A DNA stretch of 64,000 bases from Streptomyces aureocirculatus (GTDB lineage: Bacteria; Actinomycetota; Actinomycetes; Streptomycetales; Streptomycetaceae): the NCBI RefSeq assembly GCF_000720475.1, contig NZ_JOAP01000034.1, positions 16,390 to 80,389 on the forward strand. The letters run 5' to 3'. Under the pieces are notes generated by a model that was not told where the DNA came from, did no database searches, and worked only from the letters and a program-made list of their open reading frames with translations. Of the stretch, positions 12,258 to 21,798 are shown piece by piece (positions within the stretch are counted from its first letter, which is position 1; each line of letters begins with the position of its first letter). The position numbers and the translations under genes were made by a program.

Positions 12258-12372
12258 TGAATATCACGACCCATTTCCCCGCTCATGTTTCTCCTGCGTT
12301 CTTCACGGGCCAATCCGACGCTTCCCCGGTTGCTCCCGCTGAAGATCCGCGAATCACCCAGGGAGCCAGTTC

Positions 12373-14616
12373 GTGGCAGCACTAGCCCGGTGGTGCGTCC
12401 GGCACCGCCTTGTCGCCGTACTGCTCTGGCTCCTCGCCCTCGGCTCCACCGCCGCCGCTGCCGCCGCGGTCGGCTCCGCCTACTCGAACAACTACGAAGT
12501 TCCGGGTACGGAGTCCGACCGCGCGTCCCGGCTCCTGGCCGAGGGCTTCCCCGACCTCGGCGGGGACGGTGACCTCGTCGTCTGGCACACCGGCACGGAC
12601 CAGTCGGTGCGTGCCGCCGCCGTCGAGCAGACCATGACCGAGACCCTCGACCGGATCGCGGAGCTGCCCGGGATCGCGTCCGTCGCCAGCCCCTACGCGG
12701 ACGGGGGCGCGGACGGGGGCGCGGACGGTGCCGGGGGCGCCGCCCGGATCAGCGCGGACGGCCGCACCGCCTACGCCACCGTCACCTTCCGCGAACAGCT
12801 CGACTCGGTCGAACCGGCACAGGCCAAGGCCCTCGTCGACACCGCGAGGTCGGCCGCGACCGACGGTCTCGACGTCGAGCTCGGCGGCGGCGCGATCGGC
12901 CTCACCGAGACCAAGAGCGCCAAGACCGCCGAGATCGTCGGCGTGGCCGTCGCCGCGGTCGTCCTCTTCCTCGCCTTCGGCTCCCTGGCCGCCTCGCTCC
13001 TGCCCATCGCGACGGCGGTCGTCTCCGTCGGCACGGCGTACGCGGGCATCGTGCTGCTCGGGCACGTCATGACGGTCGCGGACTTCGCCCCGATGCTCGG
13101 CACCCTCATCGGGCTCGGCGTCGGCATCGACTACGCCCTGTTCATAGTGACCCGGCACCGCAAGGGCCTCAAACGCGGCCTGCCGGTGGCCGAGGCGGCC
13201 GAAAGGGCCGTCGCCACCACCGGCCGAGCCGTGGTCTTCGCGGGCGCCACCGTATGCATCGCCCTGCTCGGCATGCTGATCCTGCGCCTGAGCTTCCTCA
13301 ACGGCGTCGCCATCGCGGCGTCGCTCACCGTGATCCTGACCGTCGCCGCGTCCGTGACGCTGCTCCCCGCGCTGCTCTCCTTCATCGGCCCGCGCGCCCT
13401 CAGCCGCCGCGAGCGGCGCAGGCTCGCCGAGCGCGGCCCCGAACCCGAGGTGCCGACCGGGCTCGCGGCCCGCTGGTCGGCGTTCGTGGAGCGGCATCCG
13501 AAGGCGCTCGGCGGGCTCGCCGTCGCCGTGATGGCGCTGCTCGCCGTGCCCACCTTCTCCCTTCACCTCGGCACCTCCGACCAGGGCAACAACCCGTCCG
13601 CCGCCACCACCCGGCAGGCCTACGACCTCCTCGCCGCCGGCTTCGGCCCCGGCGTGAACGGCCCCCTCACCCTCGTCACCGAGATCAACGGCGCCGCGGA
13701 CCGTCTCGCCCTCGACAACCTCGGCGCCACCCTGAAGTCCACGCCGGGCGTCGACTCCGTGAGCCCCGTGACGTACGCGGGCGGCGACGGCGCGGCCTTC
13801 CTCACCGTCGTGCCGGACTCGGCGCCGCAGTCGCAGCGGACCAGCGACCTCGTCGACCAACTGCGCTCCGACGTGCTGCCCCGGGCCGAGACCGGCACCT
13901 CACTCGATGTGCACGTGGGCGGTGTGACCGCGGGCTACGACGACTTCGCGGAGATCATCGTCGGCAAGCTCCCGCTGTTCGTCGGCGTCGTGATCGGCCT
14001 CGGCTGTGTCCTGCTGCTGCTCGCGTTCCGCTCCGTAGGTATCCCGCTCAAGGCGGCCGTGATGAACGTGGCGGCCGTGGCGGCGTCGTTCGGGGTCGTC
14101 GTCGCGGTGTTCCAGTGGGGCTGGGGGAGCGAGCTGATGGGGCTCGGCAGGGCTGGACCGATCGAGCCCTTCCTCCCTGTGATCATGGTGTCGGTCCTCT
14201 TCGGCCTGTCCATGGACTACCAGGTGTTCCTGGTCAGCCGGATGTACGAGGAGTGGCTGGAGACCGGTGACAACCGCGTCGCGGTCCGGGTGGGCCTCGC
14301 CGAGACCAGCCGCGTCATCAACTCCGCGGCCGTGATCATGATTTCGGTCTTCCTCGCGTTCGTGCTCAGCGGGGACCGGGTGATCGCGATGTTCGGCATC
14401 GCCCTCGCGGCAGCCGTGGCCCTCGACGCCTTCGTACTGCGTACGCTCCTGGTCCCGGCCCTGATGCATCTGCTCGGCGGCGCCAACTGGTGGCTCCCCG
14501 AGCGCCTGGACCGCTGGCTGCCGCGCATCAGTATCGAGGTGCCCGAAACCCGGCCGCGTGCGAGGATCCCCGGGCGGCGCGATCGGCAGGACGAACCCTC
14601 GCGCCTGTCGATGTGA
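12373..14616 (+). CDS. MMPL/RND-type membrane transporter
   Basis: Large inner-membrane exporter of 747 aa, the usual length for actinobacterial MMPL proteins, which export lipids or hydrophobic small molecules using the proton gradient. The N-terminal helix (VLLWLLALGSTAAAAAAVG) is followed by an extracytoplasmic loop domain and a five-helix bundle. The family motifs GVGIDYALFIVTRHR and GLSMDYQVFLVSRMYEEW mark the two symmetric halves. The end is a basic cytoplasmic tail. A possible operator lies upstream. The cargo is unknown; no biosynthetic genes adjoin it. Confidence 0.92.
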   Translation: MAALARWCVRHRLVAVLLWLLALGSTAAAAAAVGSAYSNNYEVPGTESDRASRLLAEGFPDLGGDGDLVVWHTGTDQSVRAAAVEQTMTETLDRIAELPGIASVASPYADGGADGGADGAGGAARISADGRTAYATVTFREQLDSVEPAQAKALVDTARSAATDGLDVELGGGAIGLTETKSAKTAEIVGVAVAAVVLFLAFGSLAASLLPIATAVVSVGTAYAGIVLLGHVMTVADFAPMLGTLIGLGVGIDYALFIVTRHRKGLKRGLPVAEAAERAVATTGRAVVFAGATVCIALLGMLILRLSFLNGVAIAASLTVILTVAASVTLLPALLSFIGPRALSRRERRRLAERGPEPEVPTGLAARWSAFVERHPKALGGLAVAVMALLAVPTFSLHLGTSDQGNNPSAATTRQAYDLLAAGFGPGVNGPLTLVTEINGAADRLALDNLGATLKSTPGVDSVSPVTYAGGDGAAFLTVVPDSAPQSQRTSDLVDQLRSDVLPRAETGTSLDVHVGGVTAGYDDFAEIIVGKLPLFVGVVIGLGCVLLLLAFRSVGIPLKAAVMNVAAVAASFGVVVAVFQWGWGSELMGLGRAGPIEPFLPVIMVSVLFGLSMDYQVFLVSRMYEEWLETGDNRVAVRVGLAETSRVINSAAVIMISVFLAFVLSGDRVIAMFGIALAAAVALDAFVLRTLLVPALMHLLGGANWWLPERLDRWLPRISIEVPETRPRARIPGRRDRQDEPSRLSM

Positions 14617-14681
14617 CCGTCGAGCGGCACGGGGGCGCCCGGTAGGGCGCGCGGGCGTGCCGGAACGCGTGAGGAGCGGGG

Positions 14682-15293
14682 ATGTTCGCGATATCCGTGG
14701 GAGAAGGGGCCGAGCTGCGGCCCATCGAGCCCTGGCAGGCCGAGGAGCTCCTGGCCCATGTGGAGCGGGCGCGCGAGTACGCGGGCCCCTGGGTCCCGTT
14801 CACCGTGAAGGTCACGGACCTGGAGTCGGCGCGGGCCCACCTTCAGCACTTCGCCGAACGGCAGGCCGCGGACACCGGCCGCTTCTACGGCATCTGGCTC
14901 GACGGCACGCTGGTGGGCGGGGTGCTGTTCCGCATCTTCGACACCGTCAGCGAGTCGTGCGAGGTCGGCGTGTGGCTGGAGCCGTCCGCCGCGGGCCGCG
15001 GCCTGATCACCAACGCCACGCGCGTCATCGTCGACTGGGCGGTCGACCAGCGCGGCATGCACCGCGTGGAGTGGCTGGCGTCCTCGCGCAACGAACGCAG
15101 CAAGAACCTGGCGAAGCGGCTCGGCTTCGTGCGGGACGGGGTGCTGCGGGAGAGCTTCCCCTGGCAGGGGATCCGGCACGACATGGAGGTGTGGTCGGTG
15201 CTCGCGCCGGAGTGGCGGGCGGCTCGGGCTGCTCGGGAGGCCGAAGAGGCTCAGGGGACCCCGGGGGCCGAGGGGGCTCGGTCGCCGCGTTAA
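14682..15293 (+). CDS. GNAT acetyltransferase, RimJ/RimL type
   Basis: 203-aa GCN5-related N-acetyltransferase, a fold that uses acetyl-CoA to acetylate protein N-termini or small amines. The start has a good ribosome site (GAGGAGCGGGG). The core shows the expected pattern: beta-4 strand SCEVGVWLEPSAAGRGLI, with AAGRG in the acetyl-CoA pyrophosphate loop, and the RimJ/L hallmark HRVEWLASSRNERSKNLAKRLGF. The tail (EAEEAQGTPGAEGARS) is low-complexity. Substrate unknown. Confidence 0.88.
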   Translation: MFAISVGEGAELRPIEPWQAEELLAHVERAREYAGPWVPFTVKVTDLESARAHLQHFAERQAADTGRFYGIWLDGTLVGGVLFRIFDTVSESCEVGVWLEPSAAGRGLITNATRVIVDWAVDQRGMHRVEWLASSRNERSKNLAKRLGFVRDGVLRESFPWQGIRHDMEVWSVLAPEWRAARAAREAEEAQGTPGAEGARSPR

Positions 15294-15359
15294 GGCGGTT
15301 CTCAGAATGGGGCGGTCGCGGTAAGGGAGTTCTCAGACTCCGTCCGTACGGTGCGGGGC

Positions 15360-16061
15360 ATGGGAACCAAGGCAGTTGACGAGACCGCGGACACCTCTGA
15401 GGCCGACGTGAAGGTCGGCGCCGAGGAGGCCCGCGAGGCGGGCGCGCAGGACGCCGCGGAGGGCGACGGCAAGGCGTCACCCGTGCGTGCGGGTGGGGTC
15501 GACGGAGCCGATGGGGTCACTGGGACGGACGCCGCCGATGACGCCGCCGATGGCGCCGATGGCGCCGACGGGGTCGATGGCGGGCTCGATGGCGAGGTCG
15601 ATGACGACGACGTGGACGACGACGTGGACGACGTGGTGGCCGGTGCCGGTACGTCGGCCGCCGCGTCCGCCGGGGTCGGCCAGGGCGCCGGTGCCGTGGT
15701 CGCCGCGGGCCTCGGCGTCGTCGGTCTCTCCGGCGGCTGGCTCGGCACCGTCGCGTCCGCGCGCGAGTCCCTCATCGGCCAGCTCAAGACCTCGCAGAGC
15801 GCGAGCGTGGCCGACCAGGTCCAGCAGGTGTACGGCGACTCCTGGAAGACGACCGCGCTGATCGGCGGGTTCTTCGCGCTCGCGGCCCTGGTGGTCGGCG
15901 TCGGCGTGCTGCTGCGCCCGGCGTTCGGCGACCCGCAGCGGGTACAGGCTCCGTGGATCAAGTCGGTGGCGTGGGGCGGTGTCGCGCTCGGCGTGATCGG
16001 TCTCGTCCTCGCGACAGCGAAGTACACCGACCTGCTGCTCGGGCTCCCGTCGACGAGTTGA
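15360..16061 (+). CDS. Membrane protein with acidic, disordered N-terminus
   Basis: About 233 aa. ATG 15360 is the more likely start; an in-frame GTG lies three codons earlier. The first ~95 residues are an Asp/Gly/Ala-rich low-complexity stretch (DGLDGEVDDDDVDDDVDD). Two to three hydrophobic segments follow (AGAVVAAGLGVVGLSGGWLG, IGGFFALAALVVGVGVLL, WGGVALGVIGLVLATA). I do not recognise the family. A near repeat (TAAGG, two to three bases, GTTCTCAGA) occurs at 15291 and 15322, 31 bases apart, just upstream; the first copy includes the stop of the preceding gene. Confidence 0.8.
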   Translation: MGTKAVDETADTSEADVKVGAEEAREAGAQDAAEGDGKASPVRAGGVDGADGVTGTDAADDAADGADGADGVDGGLDGEVDDDDVDDDVDDVVAGAGTSAAASAGVGQGAGAVVAAGLGVVGLSGGWLGTVASARESLIGQLKTSQSASVADQVQQVYGDSWKTTALIGGFFALAALVVGVGVLLRPAFGDPQRVQAPWIKSVAWGGVALGVIGLVLATAKYTDLLLGLPSTS

Positions 16062-16287
16062 CGGAAACCGCCGTACCCTAAGGACCCCGACCCCGGCCCC
16101 GACCCCCGGCCCCGGCACCTCAGACCCCGAGGACCGGGGCCTAAGGCTGTGCGGCCCCACCCCTAAGGCCCCCGCCCGCCCCAAGATGCGGCAGGCTCCC
16201 GATGTGTCGCACCCCCCTCACGGACGACAGTGGACCCATCGCAGCAAGCGATCACGGAACACACCACAGAGAAACCAGGGGAACGAC

Positions 16288-16467
16288 ATGTTCGAGTACG
16301 AACTGCACCAGATCCGCACCGCCGAGCTGGCCCGGCAGGCCCAGCGCGACCGCCTCGTACGGGAGGCACGCCGGGCCCGCCGTGCCTCCCGCCGCAATGG
16401 CGGCCACGAAGCCGGGGGGCGGGTGAGCGCGACGCGGGTAGTGGACCGCTTCACGCGCGCGGCATGA
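16288..16467 (+). CDS. 59-aa basic protein upstream of the LAL regulator
   Basis: Small protein starting MFEYELHQIRTAELARQAQR and followed by an arginine-rich helix (LVREARRARRASRRNGG). GGGGA lies a few bases before the ATG. A longer in-frame ORF begins at 16186 but its extra N-terminus looks random. The stop overlaps an ATG (16464) in frame with the LuxR-type gene. Function unknown; I recall small proteins of this kind beside such regulators in Streptomyces. Confidence 0.7.
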   Translation: MFEYELHQIRTAELARQAQRDRLVREARRARRASRRNGGHEAGGRVSATRVVDRFTRAA

Positions 16468-16730
16468 CGACCGCGGGGGTGTCGTCGGGGACGCGACCGG
16501 GGACACGGCCGGGGGCGCCGTCGGGTGTGCCGCGTACGGCACCTGACGGCACCCCGGCCCAGGCCCAGGCTCCGGCTCCGGCTCCGGCCCCGGCTCCGGT
16601 CCCGGCCCAGGCTCCGGCCCCGGCCCCGGCTCCGGTCCCGGCCCAGGCTTCGGCCCCGGCCCCGGCTCCGGATCCCGCCCCCGATTCGCCCGCCGGAAAA
16701 CGCGCTGCCGTGAAGCCGCAGGTCTGTGCC

Positions 16731-19700
16731 ATGCTCACGACCGTGGAAACCAGGTCCGTCAGCCCGGTGTTCGTCGGCCGAGCCGGCGAACTGGGCGCAC
16801 TCAACGACGCGCTCGCCCGCGCCGCAGCCCCTACCGCGGGCCCGGCCGGCGAGCCGCAGGCATTGCTGATCGGTGGGGAGGCGGGCGTCGGCAAGACCCG
16901 CCTCCTCGAGGAGTTCGCCGCCGGGGCCTGCGCCCGCGGGGCGATCGTCGCCGTCGGCGGCTGTGTGGAGATCGGCGCCGACGGGCTGCCCTTCGCCCCG
17001 TTCTCGACGGCCCTGCGCACGCTGCGCCAGAAGCTGCCCGAGCAGTTCGCCGCCGCCGCGTCCGGCCAGGAGGAGGAACTGGCCCGGCTGTTGCCCGAAC
17101 TGTGCGACGGGTTCCCGCGCCCCGGCACCGGCGGCCGGCACGGCGAGGAGGCCATGGCCCGCCTCTTCGAGCTGACCGCCCGTCTCCTGGAGGCGGCAGC
17201 CGCCGAACACACCGTCGTCCTCGCCATCGAGGACCTGCACTGGGCTGACGCCTCCACCCGCCACCTCCTGTCGTACCTCTTCCGCACGCTGCGCCGCGGC
17301 CGCCTCGTCGTCCTCGCCACCTACCGCGCCGACGACGTCCACCGCCGCCACCCCCTGCGCCCCCTGCTCGCCGAACTCGACCGACTGCGCACGGTCCGCC
17401 GCGTCGAGGTGGGCCGGTTCAACCGCGACGAGGTCGGCCGGCAAATGGCGGGCATCCTCGCGGCCGAGCCCCGACCGTCCCTGGTGGACGACATCTTCGA
17501 GCGCTCCGACGGCAACGCCTTCTTCGTCGAGGAACTCGCCGTCGCCTCGCACGGCGGCAGTTGCGCGGGCCTCACCGACTCGCTGCGCGACCTGCTTCTC
17601 GTACGCGTGGAGGAACTGCCCGAGAACGCCCAGCGGGTGGCGCGCATCGTCGCCGAGGGCGGCTCGACCGTCGAGTACGGCCTGCTCGCCGAGGTCGCGC
17701 AGCTCAGCGAGGACGACCTGCTCGACGCGTTGCGGGACGCCGTCGGCGCCAACATCCTGATCCCCTCGCGCGACGGGGGCGGCTACCGCTTCCGGCACTC
17801 CCTCGTCCGCGAGGCCGTCGGTGACGACCTGCTGCCCGGCGAGCGCTCCCGCATCAACCGCCGCTTCGCCACCGCCCTGGAGGCCGACCCCACGCTTGTC
17901 GCCCCCGACCAGCGCGCCACCCGCCTCGCCAGCTACTGGTACCACGCCCACGACGCCGCCAAGGCCCTGCCCGCCGTCCTCAACGCCTCCGTCGAGGCCC
18001 GCCGCAGGCACGCCTACGCCGAGCAACTACGGCTCCTGGAACGCGCGATGGAGATCTGGGACGGCGCCCCCGACGACGTCCGTGTCCAGCTCCGCCCCGT
18101 CGACTACACCGAGGTCTACCCGCCGTGCGGCTGCGACCCCGAGACCACACCGCTGCGCTATCTGGACCTGATGGCGGAGGCCGCCGTCGCCGGTCGTCTT
18201 TGCGGCGAGCGCGAACGCGCCCTGAAGATCACCAAGCGGGCGCTGCGGATCCTGGAGGACGAGCCCGACGAGCCGGACGCGCTGCGCGCCGCCTGGTTCT
18301 GGGTGCAGCGGTCCCGGCTCGTGCAGAGCCTCGCCCGCGGCGACGGCTGGAAGGAGCTCGCCACCGCCCAGGACCTGGTGCGCGGCCTCCCGCCTTCGGT
18401 CGTGCACGCCGAGGTGCTCGCCGTGGTCGCCGGCTGGTGGATGCTCCACGAGCCGGGGCCCGAGGCCTTCGCCGCCGCCGAACAGGCCTTGGAGTACGCG
18501 CGCATGGTCGGCGCCCGCGACATCGAACTGACCGCCCGCCTCACCCTCGGCGGCCTGATGGTCGACGCGGGCGACATCGACGCCGGTTTCGCCGAGCTGT
18601 TCGACGTCCGGGAGCAGGTCGTCGCGAGCGGCAGCATCGGCCAGCTCGGCCGCACCTACATCAACCTGCCCTCCGCACTCGAAGGCGCGGGGCGCTCCCG
18701 TGAGGCCGCCGAGCTCCTTGACGAGGGCGTCCAGCTCGCCCAGCGGTACGGGCTCCTTGAGGCCGAGCCCTGGATGTGGGCCAACCACGCCGAGTCGCTC
18801 TACGCCCTCGGCCGCTGGCAGGAGGCCGTCGAGTCGGCCCGCCGCGCCGGACTGAGCGCCAAGCCGCGCGGCAGCGCCTGTCTGCGCCTGGCCCATCTGG
18901 CGCTGGCCCGCGGTGACACAGCCGAGGCGGGCGGGCGGCTCGCCGAGGCCCGCAAGCACTTCGGCACCCACGTTCCGACACCGCAGAACTCACTGCCGCT
19001 GCACCGGGTCGCCATCGGTGTCGCCGCGGGCGAGGGCCGCATCCTCGACGCCCGTGCCGAGCTTGAACAGGCCGTCGCCGAAGGCTTCCCGCCCGGCACC
19101 CAGCGCTACGGCTGGCCGCTGCTTCTCGCCGCCGCGACCGCTGAGGCCGACGCCCGCGGTCTGGCCGTCGCCGAGCCCGGGCGCGCCGACACCCTGCGCC
19201 TCATCCGCTCCACCGCCAAGGCGCTGCCCGCGAACGTTCCCGTCTGGCAGGCGTACGAACTCTGGGTACGCGCCGAACTCCTGCGTGCCGAAGGTCGCAC
19301 CACCCCCGAGGACTGGCTGGCGGTCCTCACCGCCACCGGTCCCCTGGAGCGGCCCTACGACCTCGCCCGGGTGCGCCACCGGCTCGCGGAGTCGCTGCTT
19401 GCGACTGCGTCGGGCTCCGCGTCGGGCTCCGCGTCGGGCTCCGCGTCGGGCTCCGCGTCGGGCTCCGCCTCCGGCGGGGGTGACGCCGACCGCGACCGGG
19501 CCGCGGAACTGCTCCGGCAGGCCGGTGCCGTCGCCGAGCACCTGGGCGCCCGGCCCCTTTCCGAGGCCGTTGCCCGGCTCGCCCGGCGGGCCCGCCTCTC
19601 CCTCACCGGCGCGCCGCCGCCCATGCCCGCCGACCCCGTCGAGGCGCTCGGCCTCACCTCCCGTGAGCGGGACGTCCTGCGTCTGGTCGCCGCGGGTCGC

Positions 19701-19847
19701 ACCAACCGCCAGATCGCCGAGGAACTCTTCATCTCCCCGAAGACCGCGAGCGTCCACGTCTCCAACATCCTCGCCAAACTCGGCGTATCCGGCCGCGGCG
19801 AAGCCGCGGCCCTCGCCCACCGCCTCCAACTCTTCCGTGCCCCGTAG
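16731..19847 (+). CDS. LAL-type LuxR-family transcriptional regulator
   Basis: Large ATP-binding regulator of about 1038 aa. It has an N-terminal AAA-type module with Walker A GGEAGVGKTRLLEEF and Walker B VVLAIEDLHWADAST, a long TPR-like helical middle, and a C-terminal LuxR helix-turn-helix (LTSRERDVLRLVAAGRTNRQ, then SPKTASVHVSNILAKLGV). ATG 16731 (MLTTVETRSVSPVFVGR) is the best start because homology to the family begins there. ATG 16464, overlapping the previous stop, would add 89 residues of Pro/Ala repeats (APAPAPAP). A GSAS repeat interrupts the region before the HTH. Ligand and target genes are not evident. Confidence 0.88.
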   Translation: MLTTVETRSVSPVFVGRAGELGALNDALARAAAPTAGPAGEPQALLIGGEAGVGKTRLLEEFAAGACARGAIVAVGGCVEIGADGLPFAPFSTALRTLRQKLPEQFAAAASGQEEELARLLPELCDGFPRPGTGGRHGEEAMARLFELTARLLEAAAAEHTVVLAIEDLHWADASTRHLLSYLFRTLRRGRLVVLATYRADDVHRRHPLRPLLAELDRLRTVRRVEVGRFNRDEVGRQMAGILAAEPRPSLVDDIFERSDGNAFFVEELAVASHGGSCAGLTDSLRDLLLVRVEELPENAQRVARIVAEGGSTVEYGLLAEVAQLSEDDLLDALRDAVGANILIPSRDGGGYRFRHSLVREAVGDDLLPGERSRINRRFATALEADPTLVAPDQRATRLASYWYHAHDAAKALPAVLNASVEARRRHAYAEQLRLLERAMEIWDGAPDDVRVQLRPVDYTEVYPPCGCDPETTPLRYLDLMAEAAVAGRLCGERERALKITKRALRILEDEPDEPDALRAAWFWVQRSRLVQSLARGDGWKELATAQDLVRGLPPSVVHAEVLAVVAGWWMLHEPGPEAFAAAEQALEYARMVGARDIELTARLTLGGLMVDAGDIDAGFAELFDVREQVVASGSIGQLGRTYINLPSALEGAGRSREAAELLDEGVQLAQRYGLLEAEPWMWANHAESLYALGRWQEAVESARRAGLSAKPRGSACLRLAHLALARGDTAEAGGRLAEARKHFGTHVPTPQNSLPLHRVAIGVAAGEGRILDARAELEQAVAEGFPPGTQRYGWPLLLAAATAEADARGLAVAEPGRADTLRLIRSTAKALPANVPVWQAYELWVRAELLRAEGRTTPEDWLAVLTATGPLERPYDLARVRHRLAESLLATASGSASGSASGSASGSASGSASGGGDADRDRAAELLRQAGAVAEHLGARPLSEAVARLARRARLSLTGAPPPMPADPVEALGLTSRERDVLRLVAAGRTNRQIAEELFISPKTASVHVSNILAKLGVSGRGEAAALAHRLQLFRAP
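19407..19466 (+). repeat. Five perfect 12-nt repeats in the LAL gene
   Basis: The unit GCGTCGGGCTCC occurs five times in tandem and in frame, encoding an Ala-Ser-Gly-Ser linker between the helical region and the LuxR domain. Perfect identity suggests recent slippage, so copy number may differ between strains. Confidence 0.95.
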
Positions 19848-19855
19848 GGACGCCC

Positions 19856-20036
19856 CGTCAGGGGCGCGGGGAACTGCGCGACCAGCCACGGTCAAGCCGC
19901 AGACGCGTCTGCCGAGTGAGCAGGCAGACGGGTCTGCGGCTGTTCTTGGGCTGAGCGCGCAGTTCCCCGCGCCCCTGACGGGCGCCCTCGCGGCGGAGCC
20001 GCAGATCGAAACAGCCCCGCGCCCCTGACGGGGCGC
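19856..20036. repeat. Intergenic repeat family A, copy 1 (nested hairpins)
   Basis: Starts nine bases after the LAL stop. Outer arms: a perfect 25-bp inverted repeat (19856-19880 with 19956-19980, containing GCGGGGAACTGCGCG). Inner arms: 19-bp stem with one mismatch (19895-19913 with 19923-19941, containing GCCGCAGACGCGTCTG). A third hairpin GCGCCCC/GGGGCGC lies at 20019-20036. A related element follows cimA at 58505-58654. It probably acts as a terminator, and the sharing suggests a dispersed non-autonomous element. Confidence 0.85.
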
Positions 20037-20112
20037 CGCACCGCGGCCCGTTTCCCGCGGGCTCGCTTACGCTAGGAAGGGCAGGACCCACCGTCCGGCC
20101 TTTGGAGGCGCA

Positions 20113-20349
20113 GTGTTCAACGTGTTCGAGCAGCTCTTCGCGCCGGGGCGCAAACACACGGACGACGAGAACAAACGCCTCGAACTGTCCAGGGTCGACG
20201 TCGACGACGGCGACCCTGGCCGCGGCCCGATCGACCTCACCTCCGGCACAGTCGTCGTCCGGGTACCCCGGCAGAGCACCACGGAGGACGCCGAGCCCCG
20301 GGAGGACGGCCCGGAGGAGCGGCACGATCCGGAAGACGGCGACGCATAG
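20113..20349 (+). CDS. Small acidic protein, DUF6191-like
   Basis: 78-aa protein that starts with GTG preceded by GGAGG five bases upstream. The N-terminal part MFNVFEQLFAPGRKHTDDEN through LELSRVDV and PGRGPIDLTSG matches what I remember of a short Streptomyces family labelled DUF6191. The C-terminal half is acidic and low-complexity. No function is known. It is convergent with the sugar dehydrogenase gene, 36 bases apart. Confidence 0.8.
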   Translation: MFNVFEQLFAPGRKHTDDENKRLELSRVDVDDGDPGRGPIDLTSGTVVVRVPRQSTTEDAEPREDGPEERHDPEDGDA

Positions 20350-20385
20350 CCCTCCCAGCACAGCACAGCACAGCACAGCGCAGCG

Positions 20386-21600
20386 CTACTTCACCCGTAC
20401 CTCCAAGATCTTGTCGTCGCCCTTCTCCGGCGTCCCCCGGGAATCCGTCTCGTTCGTGACCAGCCACAGCTTGTCGCCGCCCGCGGCGACCACCGTGCGA
20501 AGGCGGCCGTGCTTCTCGGTGAGGAAGGCCTCCGTCTCGGGCTCGCCGCTCACACCGCGTACGGGGATACGCCAGAGGCGCTGCCCGCGCAGGCCCGCCA
20601 TCCAGACCGAGCCCTCGGCGTAGGCGATGCCGCTGGGCGAGGCCTCGGAGGTCTTCCACTGAGCAACCGGGGCGTGGAAGTCCCCCGAGTCGCCGTCGCC
20701 CTTGCCCTCGACCTCCGGCCAGCCGTAATTGTCGCCGGGCGTGATCTCGTTCAGCTCGTCCCAGGTGTCCTGGCCGAACTCCGCGGCCCACAGGCGCTTG
20801 TCCTCGTCCCAGTCCAGGCCCTGGACGTTGCGGTGGCCGTACGAATACACGGGGGAGTTGCCGAAGGGGTTGTCCGGGGCGGGCTCGCCGTCCGGGGTCA
20901 GGCGGAGGATCTTGCCGCCGAGAGACTTCTTGTCCTGTGCGAGGTCCGTCTCGCCGGTCTCGCCCGTGCCCGCGTACAGCATCTTGTCCGGTCCGAAGGC
21001 GATCCGGCCGCCGTTGTGGATCACACCCTTGGGGATGCCCTTGAACACCGTGTCGGGAGCGCCGAGTTGCTGTCCGGAGGGCTTCTTCTCGTCGTACAGC
21101 ATCCGGGCGATGCGGTTGTCGGACTCGGTGGTGAAGTACGCGTACACCTGGTGGTCGGAGGCGTACGTCGGGGAGAGCGCGAGGCCCATCAGGCCGCCCT
21201 CACCGGCGGCCGCGACCCCGGGGACCGAGCCGACCTTCGTCTTCTTGCCGGTCCCGCCGTCGACACGGGTGATCGTGCCCTCGTCGCGCGAGGACACCAG
21301 GAGATCGCCGCCGGGCAGCGGGGCCAGGCCCCAGGGGGACTTCAGGTCCGTGGCGAGCGTCTTGGTGACCTCGGCCGAGCCCTTCTCCGGTGGTGCCCCG
21401 GCACCGTCACCCGGGCTTTCACCCGAAGGGGACGCCCCGGACTCGGCGGAGCCGGACTCCGCGCTCTTGCCGCTCCAGGGCCCGTCGCCGTCGTCGTCGG
21501 ACGAGCATCCGGTGGCCAGGAGCGCGGCGACGGCCAACACAGCGGTGACGGCGGCACGTTGTGAACGGCGGACACGGTGGGTAAGGACAGAACTCAGCAC
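20386..21600 (-). CDS. Lipoprotein PQQ-type glucose/sorbosone dehydrogenase
   Basis: Exported beta-propeller dehydrogenase of about 404 aa. GTG 21600 follows AAGGGA on the minus strand; a longer in-frame start at 21642 is possible. The N-terminus is a lipoprotein signal with lipobox LATGC, then a Ser/Gly/Pro linker. The propeller carries family motifs LKSPWGLAPLPGGDLLVSSR, GEGGLMGLALSPTY, HNGGRIAFGPD, YSYGHRNVQGLDWD and AEFGQDTWDELNEI. Family members oxidise sugars with PQQ, but many actinobacterial homologues have no proven substrate. Confidence 0.88.
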   Translation of the reverse strand: MLSSVLTHRVRRSQRAAVTAVLAVAALLATGCSSDDDGDGPWSGKSAESGSAESGASPSGESPGDGAGAPPEKGSAEVTKTLATDLKSPWGLAPLPGGDLLVSSRDEGTITRVDGGTGKKTKVGSVPGVAAAGEGGLMGLALSPTYASDHQVYAYFTTESDNRIARMLYDEKKPSGQQLGAPDTVFKGIPKGVIHNGGRIAFGPDKMLYAGTGETGETDLAQDKKSLGGKILRLTPDGEPAPDNPFGNSPVYSYGHRNVQGLDWDEDKRLWAAEFGQDTWDELNEITPGDNYGWPEVEGKGDGDSGDFHAPVAQWKTSEASPSGIAYAEGSVWMAGLRGQRLWRIPVRGVSGEPETEAFLTEKHGRLRTVVAAGGDKLWLVTNETDSRGTPEKGDDKILEVRVK

Positions 21601-21798
21601 GGTCAGGATCCCTTCGACGCGGCGCTTCTCCTGTTCATACACCGCAGCCGCCCCTCAGGTTCCCCACCACCGCGCCCAATTTGGATCCGCAATTCCGATC
21701 CGCCCGCGATCCGCTCCCGGATCGGCCCCGTGCGCCCCCGGTCGGCTCAGCGAAACGGCAACGGAGTGTCCGGGCACCGTGCGCCGGCGCCGCCGACC

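Noticed and set aside
12133..12342. 69-codon ORF upstream of the MMPL gene
   Set aside because: Created by the GAAGATCGCGGCATAAG repeats; no ribosome site and no protein-like pattern. Treated as a regulatory region.
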